Positions 8,614-16,467 of a stretch of DNA of 64,000 nt are shown in pieces. Under the pieces are notes generated by a model. The model was given only the letters and a program-made list of their open reading frames with translations. It ran no database searches and had not been told where the DNA came from. Location: NCBI GenBank assembly GCA_018649725.1, contig JABIHH010000083.1:95714-159713 (forward strand). The letters run 5' to 3'. How positions within the stretch are numbered: the stretch's first letter is position 1; the number at the start of each line of letters is the position of its first letter. Source of the DNA: Rhodospirillaceae bacterium (GTDB lineage Bacteria > Pseudomonadota > Alphaproteobacteria > Rhodospirillales > UBA2165). Both the position numbers and the translations under genes were made by a program.

Positions 8614-9374
8614 GCCGATCGCCCGAGCTCAAGGTCCGGGAAAATCTCCGAATAGCGCGCCCCTGGATAATAAGCTTTGCTGTAAGCAGGCCGGGCTTTC
8701 ATTCGGGCCAGCCATTCGGTGACCTGAGGTAAATCTTTCTCCCACAATTGCTCATAGCCCATATCTTCCATGCGGTCGATCAAGGGGGCCACGCAAATAT
8801 CGGCCAAGGAATAAAAATCTCCCATAATCCATGGGCCGCCCGTTTCTTTGATCGCTTGATGCATCCTCTCGACGGTTTGGCGGATATCATCCAGAGCGGT
8901 TTGAATTTCGGCATCACTAAAGCCGTCTCGGCCCATTCGGGTATAGAATTCTGTCTTTAACGGACGCTTTTCAGCCGCCACTTTGAATTCCTCATCCGAC
9001 ATATCGCGAAAGTTTTTAATTAGAATTTTTTGAAAAGTCGGATAGCGCACGGCACCGGTCGGCTTTTCTTCAAAATAGCGCAGCCACCAGCGCATTCGGG
9101 CCCGCTCTTTCGGATCATCTGGTGTCAATTTAACGTCTGGGAAAACTTCATCAAGATATTCAATAATCACTGATGAATCGATGATCGGCGCGCCATTATG
9201 CAACAATGTCGGCACCACGCCATTTGGGTTAATTTTTAGATATTCCGGCGTAAGATGATCTGTGCCGCCGGGCATTAGTTTATGGTCAACCCAGTCGAGG
9301 TCTTTCTCCGCCAGACAAAGGCGCACCTTAAGACTGCAGGTTGAGGCTGGAAAATTGTAGAGCTCTAAGGTCAT
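8610..9374 (-). CDS. Glutathione S-transferase family protein
   Basis: 254 residues. The N-terminal thioredoxin-like domain carries FPASTCSLKVRL (active-site Ser/Cys region), NGVVPTLL with the cis-proline, and DSSVIIEYL for glutathione binding. The all-helical C-terminal domain is longer than usual because of an insertion around residues 100-150. Probable glutathione conjugation, isomerisation or dehalogenation of a catabolic intermediate. It is the last gene of the long reverse-strand operon that starts at marR, 10 bp after the DoxX-like gene. Confidence 0.85.
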   Translation of the reverse strand: MTLELYNFPASTCSLKVRLCLAEKDLDWVDHKLMPGGTDHLTPEYLKINPNGVVPTLLHNGAPIIDSSVIIEYLDEVFPDVKLTPDDPKERARMRWWLRYFEEKPTGAVRYPTFQKILIKNFRDMSDEEFKVAAEKRPLKTEFYTRMGRDGFSDAEIQTALDDIRQTVERMHQAIKETGGPWIMGDFYSLADICVAPLIDRMEDMGYEQLWEKDLPQVTEWLARMKARPAYSKAYYPGARYSEIFPDLELGRSA

Positions 9375-9384
9375 ATTTCAGCCT

Positions 9385-9750
9385 TCATAACAGCATGATA
9401 AGTGCACCGGTGATGGCAACATTATTGAAAAATAACAGCATATGATAGTTGTTCCGAAGAGAGTCTTCCATGGTCCAGAAGCGATGAAACATCGCCGTTG
9501 CCAACACGGTTAAAACAATCAGCACAATCGCAGCAGGCGACGTGTAATAGTCAATCATCAACGCCAAGCCGGCAACAAATTGTAGAGCGAAATTAATCAC
9601 GAGAAATAATTGCGGCTTTGGCAGAATAGCGCCGGTGCGCTCAATGTTGAACTGCCAAACGCGCAGATTTTTAACGATCATGATCCAGAAAAAAAGGCCC
9701 AGAATAACCTGACCGATAATTTGGGGAAGCGTGTGGCCATCAAAAAACAT
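9385..9750 (-). CDS. DoxX-like small membrane protein
   Basis: 121 residues from the ATG at 9750; the open frame extends 17 codons upstream, but that stretch runs into the end of the DMT gene, so the shorter start (10 bp after the DMT stop) is preferred. Four hydrophobic segments and the signature FHRFWTMED match the DoxX/YphA-type inner-membrane family. Members accompany oxidoreductases and catabolic operons, but no biochemical role is firmly set. There is no strong Shine-Dalgarno, consistent with translational coupling to the gene before it. Confidence 0.7.
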   Translation of the reverse strand: MFFDGHTLPQIIGQVILGLFFWIMIVKNLRVWQFNIERTGAILPKPQLFLVINFALQFVAGLALMIDYYTSPAAIVLIVLTVLATAMFHRFWTMEDSLRNNYHMLLFFNNVAITGALIMLL

Positions 9751-9760
9751 CTTTTTGACC

Positions 9761-10675
9761 CTAGTGGTTTCGAACCACCATAAAAATACCAGCGCAGACA
9801 AAAACAGCGCCGATAATGTGGTATGAGAACACTTCCTCGCCGAGGAAAGTCGTCGCTAAAATCGACCCATAGACCGGCATCAAGCTGACAAAGACCGCGG
9901 CCCGATGCGGCCCGACAACCCGGTTTCCGTTGTTCCATAAGGCCAGCGAGCCAATCGACACGATAATGGCCAAGATAACCGACCAAAAAACGGTTTCCAA
10001 AGTAAAGGGCACCGGTCCCACCAATATGGTTTCGCCTATATAAAACGGTAGTAGCGGGAACGTGCCGAAGAATAGAATGACAAATAATGTTGGAAAAGTT
10101 CCAAGACCCGGCGGCAGCTTGCGCAAATTAATGGCATACATCGAATAGGATAAAATCGCGAATATAACGATAAAATCACCGATATTTAGCTCCAAATTAA
10201 TCAATACCGCCAAATCGGCTTTGGCAATCATAAAGACAACACCGACAATCGCTGAGGCGATACCAACATATTGAATGTTCTTGAGACGATCTTTTAGGAT
10301 AATCCAGGTCAAAAGTGCGGTTACAGCCGGCTGGGTGGTATTGACCAAGGACGCGTTTATTGCCGTGGTAAAATTCAATGAGGTAAACAGAAGCGTTCCG
10401 CCACCGACCATAAAGGTTCCTTGCGCCAGATAGATTTTCCAATGCCTGCGGACCAAATCCAAATTGTCTCGAACATCTTTCCAGACAAAGGGTATTAGAA
10501 CAATGACTGCGGTCACCCAGCGCCAGAAAGTCAGGCCGACAAGCGGTATCTCCTCATGAACTCCCTTGGCGATGACGACACTTATTGACCACAGCAATAC
10601 CGTGATGGCGATCATTAGATAAGCCACAGGGATACTGATATTAGGGGGCGTATGTTGGTCCTGAGGTGCAGCCAT
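9761..10675 (-). CDS. DMT-superfamily (EamA) transporter
   Basis: 304 residues with about ten hydrophobic segments arranged as two EamA repeats. The first repeat has FWRWVTAVIVL, the second ends in GPHRAAVFVSLMPVYGSILA and a short basic tail. Such inner-membrane carriers export amino acids, metabolites or drugs. It lies in the operon between a small protein of unknown function and the DoxX-like gene, and could export a by-product of the pathway. The substrate cannot be read from sequence. Confidence 0.85.
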   Translation of the reverse strand: MAAPQDQHTPPNISIPVAYLMIAITVLLWSISVVIAKGVHEEIPLVGLTFWRWVTAVIVLIPFVWKDVRDNLDLVRRHWKIYLAQGTFMVGGGTLLFTSLNFTTAINASLVNTTQPAVTALLTWIILKDRLKNIQYVGIASAIVGVVFMIAKADLAVLINLELNIGDFIVIFAILSYSMYAINLRKLPPGLGTFPTLFVILFFGTFPLLPFYIGETILVGPVPFTLETVFWSVILAIIVSIGSLALWNNGNRVVGPHRAAVFVSLMPVYGSILATTFLGEEVFSYHIIGAVFVCAGIFMVVRNH

Positions 10676-10676
10676 T

Positions 10677-10958
10677 TTAGTCTTCTATTTTATCCAAATC
10701 TCTAATGGTCGAATCCAACAGGTTCAAAACCGCATGCCCCTCGCCCAAAGCCCGGCCCGCTGTCGCATGGGCAGCCCTGAATTTAAGCAGCACCGTCTCC
10801 AGGCTTTTAGCCTCCGTATTCAACAAGCGGTCGCCAATGGTTTTCATCTCGTCTGGATCAAGCTCCATATCTGGAGACATCCGCATGGCGCTTGACCACA
10901 TCTTGCAGAGCTCGATTAAAACCGATTCATCGGGAAGTGAAGTATTGCCAGGACTCAT
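10677..10958 (-). CDS. Small cytoplasmic protein of unknown function
   Basis: 93 residues from the ATG at 10958; a GTG at 11015 would add 19 residues. It is acidic and predicted mostly helical, with no signal peptide, membrane segment or cysteine motif that I recognise. Its stop lies immediately before the start of the DMT transporter, and it follows the esterase gene by about 90 bp, so it is part of the operon. Residues 50-90 (EAKSLETVLLKFRAAH, GHAVLNLLDSTIRDLDK) look like an amphipathic helical pair. No function is proposed. Confidence 0.55.
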   Translation of the reverse strand: MSPGNTSLPDESVLIELCKMWSSAMRMSPDMELDPDEMKTIGDRLLNTEAKSLETVLLKFRAAHATAGRALGEGHAVLNLLDSTIRDLDKIED

Positions 10959-11047
10959 TTTTCTGCCGTTTATCCATTTGACCGCAAACCTACACAACGC
11001 CTGATAACAAGTCACGCGGGGTGAAATTTTTATTGCATATTACGAAA

Positions 11048-11755
11048 TTAATTGAGCAGCCCCACAAGTATCTCGGCGACCTCTTTAGGATGAGACATCA
11101 TCATTTGATGGCCGGACTCTATTTCTCTATAGACCCAGCTTTCATCTTGCTCGCAGGCTTTGGCGAATTTCTCAAACGGGCTCGGGGTAAAACCAGAGGC
11201 CCACACATAGGCTCGTTTTTCTGGTCGAGGATGATCGAGTGTTACGGGCTGGGTGAGCGAGGCCAAGGGGTGATCAACCCGCAAACGATCAAATTGAGCA
11301 ATATCATCCGGGTCGGTCAGTTTCCAAAATTCTGCTGGAGGCGGTGGAATCCGCCAGCCTTCTCCCTTTTCTTTGGCCATTTTGTGGTAATAATCAATGC
11401 GATCAGGCGGCTGCAAATCCATTACCGACTGACCATTTTCGGGCAAGAAGGCATCAAGATAAATTAGAGTTCCAATGCGATCGAACTGGCGATCAGCTGC
11501 CCCCGTCACCACCATGCCGCCATAACTGTGACCGACCAAGACAACGTCTTCCAGTTCTTCACACTCAATAACATTGGCAATATCACAGATATGGGTTTCA
11601 AGATCGGTCTTGGGCGTCAATAAATGCGTGCGCTCACCAAGGCCGGTCAAAGTTGGCGTAAACACCAAATGGCCTTGAGCACGCAGAAAGTTAGCCACTT
11701 TACGCCACTGCCAACCACCGGCTCCCATACCATGAACGAGGACAAAATTAGCCAT
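11048..11755 (-). CDS. Alpha/beta hydrolase (methylesterase/EstC-like)
   Basis: 235 residues. The nucleophile elbow is VGHSYGG with Ser77; the oxyanion-hole segment FVLVHGMGAGGW is at the N terminus and the catalytic His is in SGHQMMMSHP (His216). The TLTGLGERTHLL stretch is typical of the plant salicylate-methylesterase/bacterial EstC branch. It probably hydrolyses an ester of an aromatic or short-chain acid in the cytoplasm. It starts 16 bp after the sulfatase stop, so desulfation and ester hydrolysis may act on the same incoming compound (inference). Confidence 0.82.
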   Translation of the reverse strand: MANFVLVHGMGAGGWQWRKVANFLRAQGHLVFTPTLTGLGERTHLLTPKTDLETHICDIANVIECEELEDVVLVGHSYGGMVVTGAADRQFDRIGTLIYLDAFLPENGQSVMDLQPPDRIDYYHKMAKEKGEGWRIPPPPAEFWKLTDPDDIAQFDRLRVDHPLASLTQPVTLDHPRPEKRAYVWASGFTPSPFEKFAKACEQDESWVYREIESGHQMMMSHPKEVAEILVGLLN

Positions 11756-11771
11756 CGCTTACGCGTGCCTC

Positions 11772-13217
11772 TTATTCATGCCCTTGGCCCGGCACCGGCG
11801 TTGCACCGGGCGTACCGGTATGCAGCGCCTTATCGCGCCCGCCGAACTTCTCAATCAAAGCGTTTTGATCGTCCTTCGCCTGACGATCAACTTTTTCAGG
11901 ATCGCAAATAGCGCGCAGATAACCCTCATACTCAGTCACGATTTCAGCATAATTCGGGTCAGCCGCCAAATCTGAGGTTTCTTCAGGATCAGCTTCTAAG
12001 TCAAAAAGCTCCGGCTCATAGTCAACATAATAGAGAAACTTATATTTTCCTTTGCGCAGCATAAAACCTCCGGTTGGGGAGGACGTCGCATGATATTCGC
12101 TAAAAACAATACGCTCCGGGTCATCAGAAGTATGTGCCATCTCGAACCAGGATCCACCGGCAAGCTCCTGCTCCCCATCTGTCAGATCGAGCCCGACGCC
12201 ATCCATGACGGTTTGGTAGCTATCGAGCAAAGAGGTCGTTGTCGAACTCACTTTGCCTTCTGGAATACCGTCGCCAGCGACAATCAAAGGGATACCGGCG
12301 CTTTCTTCATACATGTTGGACTTGCCCCACATCCCGCGTGCACCAACATTGTCACCGTGATCACTGGTGTAAACGACCCGCGTGTCACCTACCAAGCCGC
12401 ATTCAGCTAACACGTCCAGCACGCGGCCAATTTCTGCATCAATAAAACTGCATAGCCCAAAATAAGCTGCCACTGCGATCAGCCGTTGCTCAGCGCTGAG
12501 GTGCCGATCGACTTGCAAATAATCATCCATGCGTTGGAGCCAGGGATGACGCACAAAACCTTTTTCCGGATCGAGCTTGCGTGGTGGCAACTGATCAAGC
12601 GGATACATGTTGTAGAACTCTTCCGGCACAATAAGTGGAAAATGTGGCGCGACAAAGCCAAGATAAAGCACCCATGGTTTCTCTTCGGGACTCTCCGCAG
12701 CATCTTTCAGCCACTGACACGCTTCGTCCGCAATCAGGCGGTCATAGCGGTTATAATTCGACTCGCCCGGGCCAATTTCTTTCAGCATTTTGGCAGGATG
12801 TTCATCCGGCAAAGGATCTCGGATCGAGCCCCAAACTTGGCCGACGCCATCCATTACATGCATCGGATGATGTTGTTTGGAAAAGCCTGTATTTAAATCC
12901 TCATGGCGATAATGCAGCTTGCCGATGGATTCGACCCGGTGGCCCTCATCCTGCAAGCGATGCCCCCAACCCTTAACTTCACCGTCATAGGGCAGCGCAT
13001 TGTCCCAATATTTCGTCTCATGGGTATACCGCCCGGTCGCAAACGCCGCCCGGGCCGGAATGCAAATCGGCGAGTTGGTGTAATGTGCGGTAAAGCGTGT
13101 GCCGCGCGCGGCCAGCTTATCCAGATTAGGAGTTTTAACTTGATCATGACCATAGCAGCCGAGCATCTTCGGATTATGCTCATCGGACATAATATAGAGG
13201 AGGTTTTGAGGTTTCAT
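11772..13217 (-). CDS. Type I sulfatase (formylglycine-dependent)
   Basis: 481 residues. Cys52 in ICIPARAAFATGR is the CxPxR sequence that is converted to formylglycine. The metal site is seen in LYIMSDEHNPKMLGCYG and in the C-terminal VVYTSDHGDNVG; SVGKLHYR-like SIGKLHYR follows the family pattern. There is no signal peptide, so it acts in the cytoplasm on imported sulfate esters. It starts 4 bp after the TctA stop, tying desulfation to uptake through the TTT transporter. A formylglycine-generating enzyme is not in the window. Confidence 0.92.
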   Translation of the reverse strand: MKPQNLLYIMSDEHNPKMLGCYGHDQVKTPNLDKLAARGTRFTAHYTNSPICIPARAAFATGRYTHETKYWDNALPYDGEVKGWGHRLQDEGHRVESIGKLHYRHEDLNTGFSKQHHPMHVMDGVGQVWGSIRDPLPDEHPAKMLKEIGPGESNYNRYDRLIADEACQWLKDAAESPEEKPWVLYLGFVAPHFPLIVPEEFYNMYPLDQLPPRKLDPEKGFVRHPWLQRMDDYLQVDRHLSAEQRLIAVAAYFGLCSFIDAEIGRVLDVLAECGLVGDTRVVYTSDHGDNVGARGMWGKSNMYEESAGIPLIVAGDGIPEGKVSSTTTSLLDSYQTVMDGVGLDLTDGEQELAGGSWFEMAHTSDDPERIVFSEYHATSSPTGGFMLRKGKYKFLYYVDYEPELFDLEADPEETSDLAADPNYAEIVTEYEGYLRAICDPEKVDRQAKDDQNALIEKFGGRDKALHTGTPGATPVPGQGHE

Positions 13218-13221
13218 GGAA

Positions 13222-14799
13222 TTAACTTAAATCCTTCTGATTTCTGGCAAAGAAGACAACCACCGCAATCGCCAGCACCATGAAGGTAATGGATATCGGT
13301 CCCGCAAAGAGGAACCAGGGATCAGCGCCGGTTACGGCAAAGGCCTGGCGCATGGCTTCTTCGAGATTATTGGCAAGGATATAGGCGATGATAAAAGCCA
13401 ATACCGACATGTTTAATTTTCGCATCAGATAGCCAAGAAAGCCAAAACCCAGCGTCACATAGACGGCAAACATCGTGGTCTGCTGAACGTAAATGGCCGT
13501 CAGGGTGAGCAGCAGGACAATCGGCAGCAGGCGTTGTTTTGGAATACGGATCATAACCCCCATCCAGCGCATGAAAATGCCGCCGAGCGTCCAGTTTAGG
13601 CCATTGGCGAAAATCATGGTGGTGAACAAGCCAAAAGCATAAACCATTTCCTGATTGATCTGATCCGGCACAAGCCTAAAAACTTGCGGGCCAGGCGTAA
13701 ATCCGCTGATGGTTTCGGTGGCGAGCAAGATAAAGACCGCCGACACATTGCCCGGAATACCCAGCGACAAAACGGGTATGAGATTGGCACCGGCGACAGC
13801 TGAATTGGCGGCCTCTGTCGCCGCAATGCCTTCAATGGCGCCTTCGCCAAATGCCGGCGAGCCTTTGTGATATTTGCGCCCGGTCGCATAGCCGAGCGTT
13901 GCCGCCAGCGTACTACCAATGCCCGGCAGCGCGCCGATCATCGTGCCAATAGAGGCTGAGATACCAATAAAAGGGAGAATGCGGCGAATGTCGCTAAGAT
14001 GAAGTTTATTGTCACCCTTCACTTCAACATGGGTGATCGAGGAGGTATCCTTCATCTCCCGCCACATGTCTTCGAGCGACTTAAACACTTCGCCCAATAT
14101 GAGCACGCCGAGTACCGCACTTATCAGCGGGAAACCGGCGGCGAGACTGTCACTCCCCATCGACAAGCGCGGATGGCCGTCTTCGCCGGTCCCAATATAG
14201 GCAATGAACAATCCAAGCAATGCGGCCAGCATGCCTTTCCAGACATTCGAGCCCACCACGGCTGAGACAAAAGCCAGCGACAAAATAATCAGCGCGGCCT
14301 TTTCGGGAAAATCGAGGAATTTCTCAACTAAAATAGCCAAGAACGGTGCGCAGGTAATCAGTACGATATCTGAAAAGGTATCACCAGAAACTGAGGAGAA
14401 ATGCGCGACCCGGAGCGCTTTTCCGGGTTGACCTCTTTTGGTCAGTGGATAGCCATCCAAGGTCGTCATAAGCGAGTCAGGTGTGCCCGGCGTATTGAAT
14501 AAAATAGCGGGCACGGCACCGCCGATTGTCGAGCCTTTCATAATGCCGACCAGAAAACCCAATACTGGCAATAACGCATTTGCATCGAAGCCAAAGACAG
14601 ATATGAGGATCGGCAAAGAAATCGCCATCGCGAACGGGCCGCCGATGCCGGGTGTTGCACCAACAAAAATGCCAAACAGAAAACCTAGAATAACCATAAC
14701 AATGGTAATCGAGATCGGCAGACCAGCGATCGAAAACACCGGATCGGCTGAAAAAACGGTCACGATACCGAGCCATATATGATCGAGCAGGCCCATCAA
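13222..14799 (-). CDS. tctA: TTT-family transporter large permease TctA
   Basis: 525 residues with about 12 membrane segments, the large permease of a tripartite tricarboxylate transporter. Family motifs are present: FVGATPGIGGPFAM near residue 50, and GALPGIGSTLAATLGY and LGIPGNVSAVFILLA in the second half. It overlaps the small permease gene by 4 bp (TGATG-type coupling) and is followed at once by the sulfatase. With TctB and TctC it would import a carboxylate or aromatic acid driven by the ion gradient. Confidence 0.93.
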   Translation of the reverse strand: MMGLLDHIWLGIVTVFSADPVFSIAGLPISITIVMVILGFLFGIFVGATPGIGGPFAMAISLPILISVFGFDANALLPVLGFLVGIMKGSTIGGAVPAILFNTPGTPDSLMTTLDGYPLTKRGQPGKALRVAHFSSVSGDTFSDIVLITCAPFLAILVEKFLDFPEKAALIILSLAFVSAVVGSNVWKGMLAALLGLFIAYIGTGEDGHPRLSMGSDSLAAGFPLISAVLGVLILGEVFKSLEDMWREMKDTSSITHVEVKGDNKLHLSDIRRILPFIGISASIGTMIGALPGIGSTLAATLGYATGRKYHKGSPAFGEGAIEGIAATEAANSAVAGANLIPVLSLGIPGNVSAVFILLATETISGFTPGPQVFRLVPDQINQEMVYAFGLFTTMIFANGLNWTLGGIFMRWMGVMIRIPKQRLLPIVLLLTLTAIYVQQTTMFAVYVTLGFGFLGYLMRKLNMSVLAFIIAYILANNLEEAMRQAFAVTGADPWFLFAGPISITFMVLAIAVVVFFARNQKDLS

Positions 14800-15386
14800 T
14801 TATTCCCGTTCGGTGGTAGCAACATATTATCAAAGGGAACTTCATAAAGGATGGTCAGAACGATAACAGCCAGCAGCGAAACCCCGGCACTGCCCAGCGT
14901 AAAACGATTTTCAACCACACCGATACAGCCAAATATCAAGGCAAAGCCACCCAGCATATAGCCAAAAATCTTATAAGGATACGTGCCCCGCAGATTGCGG
15001 TAGGTCCCGATTTCACCGCCGAGTGCATTTACGAGATCCACCAGAAGAGGGCCCGCGTGCATCATCAGGGCGAGCCCAATGGCTATGGCAATTACGAGAC
15101 GAAAGATAAAATAGAAGCTTTTTCTGTCCAGGCCTTCGACAGCCGATACCGGGCGAATAATCGCAATAAGCCCCATCAAGATAGACGTCACCAAAATACC
15201 TACCGTCATAATGGTTGGCGCCATAGCATCACCAATGGTCACCCGGCGGCGGAAGGTTTCTATCACCCCGGTTTCGATGTCAATCGGTATCCAGACAAAC
15301 AGCGTAAACAAGGATGTAACAATAAAGAAAAGCGCAAGACCGAGAGTCCAGGGCGCTTTTTGAAATGCGGTGGAAAATTTTTGCAT
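14796..15386 (-). CDS. tctB: TTT-family transporter small permease TctB
   Basis: 196 residues with four to five hydrophobic helices, in the right place and of the right size for TctB, the small membrane subunit that partners TctA. Sequence in this family is weakly conserved, so the call rests on topology and position between tctC and tctA. Its end overlaps the tctA start, which indicates translational coupling. Confidence 0.85.
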   Translation of the reverse strand: MQKFSTAFQKAPWTLGLALFFIVTSLFTLFVWIPIDIETGVIETFRRRVTIGDAMAPTIMTVGILVTSILMGLIAIIRPVSAVEGLDRKSFYFIFRLVIAIAIGLALMMHAGPLLVDLVNALGGEIGTYRNLRGTYPYKIFGYMLGGFALIFGCIGVVENRFTLGSAGVSLLAVIVLTILYEVPFDNMLLPPNGNN

Positions 15387-15433
15387 CTTAAAAAAGGAAA
15401 TGGGGCCGGCTATCCAAACCGGCCCAACTTCAC

Positions 15434-16396
15434 TTACTTCATAAGCTTCATCAAAACCTTAGCAATTTTAATTTCATTTTGAATAAAAGCGTCCAATTTC
15501 TTGCCGGTTATGACATCCGGTCCACCATAACCTTTGCTGACATATTGAGAAGCCTTGGTGCTTGGATCATTGATGATGTCGCCGATCGCATCGGCAAGCG
15601 CCTTGCGGGCCTCGCCAGGAATACCGGCCGGGGCGACAAAGATAAACTTCGCACCGATGTCATATGGAATGCCCATTTCAACCAAGGTCGGCGCATTTGG
15701 AGAAATTTTAAGACGCTGGCTAAGACCAGAGGCGAGGTTCACCATTTTACCTGACCTCACAGCTTTGGACTGGATGCCCGCGCCATAGCCGAGATCAACA
15801 TCACCAGCAATAATAGCGTTCATTACTTTGCGGCCACCGCGCAGCACGACGGTGTTAAACTTCACACCGTATTTTTGCTCGATCAGGAAATTGATGTCTG
15901 CATGTTTGGCACTCATACCGGCAAATTTGAAGACCTTGCCTTTCTTAGCCGCAGCAATCACGTCGGCAAAAGTCTTCCAGCCCTTGGACGTATTGGCAAC
16001 GATACCCATCTGTGAGCTTGTCGTCGTCGCGATATAGGTGAAATCATCGGTTTTGTAGCCGGCTTTTTTAGAGGCCAGCATGTTGTAGCCAAACACCTCG
16101 GTCACCGCCATACCGATGGTTAGGCCATCATTAGGCAGGCCCTTAAGTTTGCGCGCCATCACGACGCCGCCCTTGCCGGTTACGTTTGACGGAATAACAT
16201 TCCAGCCTTTGCGCTTTTTCAATTCAGCCGCGATGAGACGGGCTTGGGTATCCGTACCACCACCCGCAGCAAAGCCGATGATAACACTAATAGGTCCTTT
16301 TGGTTGCCATTCAGCTTTCGCTGGCGTAGCCATAAAAGCCGTAGCGGCCATACCGACTACTGCCAGAGGCATAACTATTTTGGTTAGTTTTGACAT
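15434..16396 (-). CDS. tctC: TTT-family periplasmic substrate-binding protein TctC
   Basis: 320 residues from the ATG at 16396, which has GGGAGA six bases upstream; the open frame runs further but the extra 20 residues are not signal-peptide-like. A clear signal peptide (KIVMPLAVVGMAATAF, cleavage near AKA) directs it to the periplasm. The Bug/TctC fold is shown by ISVIIGFAAGGGTD near the start, which forms the carboxylate-binding loop, and by LVEMGIPYDIGAKFIFVAPAG. It captures the substrate for TctAB. Bug-type proteins bind many carboxylates, so the ligand is not predictable. Confidence 0.92.
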   Translation of the reverse strand: MSKLTKIVMPLAVVGMAATAFMATPAKAEWQPKGPISVIIGFAAGGGTDTQARLIAAELKKRKGWNVIPSNVTGKGGVVMARKLKGLPNDGLTIGMAVTEVFGYNMLASKKAGYKTDDFTYIATTTSSQMGIVANTSKGWKTFADVIAAAKKGKVFKFAGMSAKHADINFLIEQKYGVKFNTVVLRGGRKVMNAIIAGDVDLGYGAGIQSKAVRSGKMVNLASGLSQRLKISPNAPTLVEMGIPYDIGAKFIFVAPAGIPGEARKALADAIGDIINDPSTKASQYVSKGYGGPDVITGKKLDAFIQNEIKIAKVLMKLMK

Positions 16397-16467
16397 TGAT
16401 CGTCTCCCATGTTGATCGTTAAAATTCTTACTTAGTTGTTGAAACAACCTTATCACTTTTAGGCTGC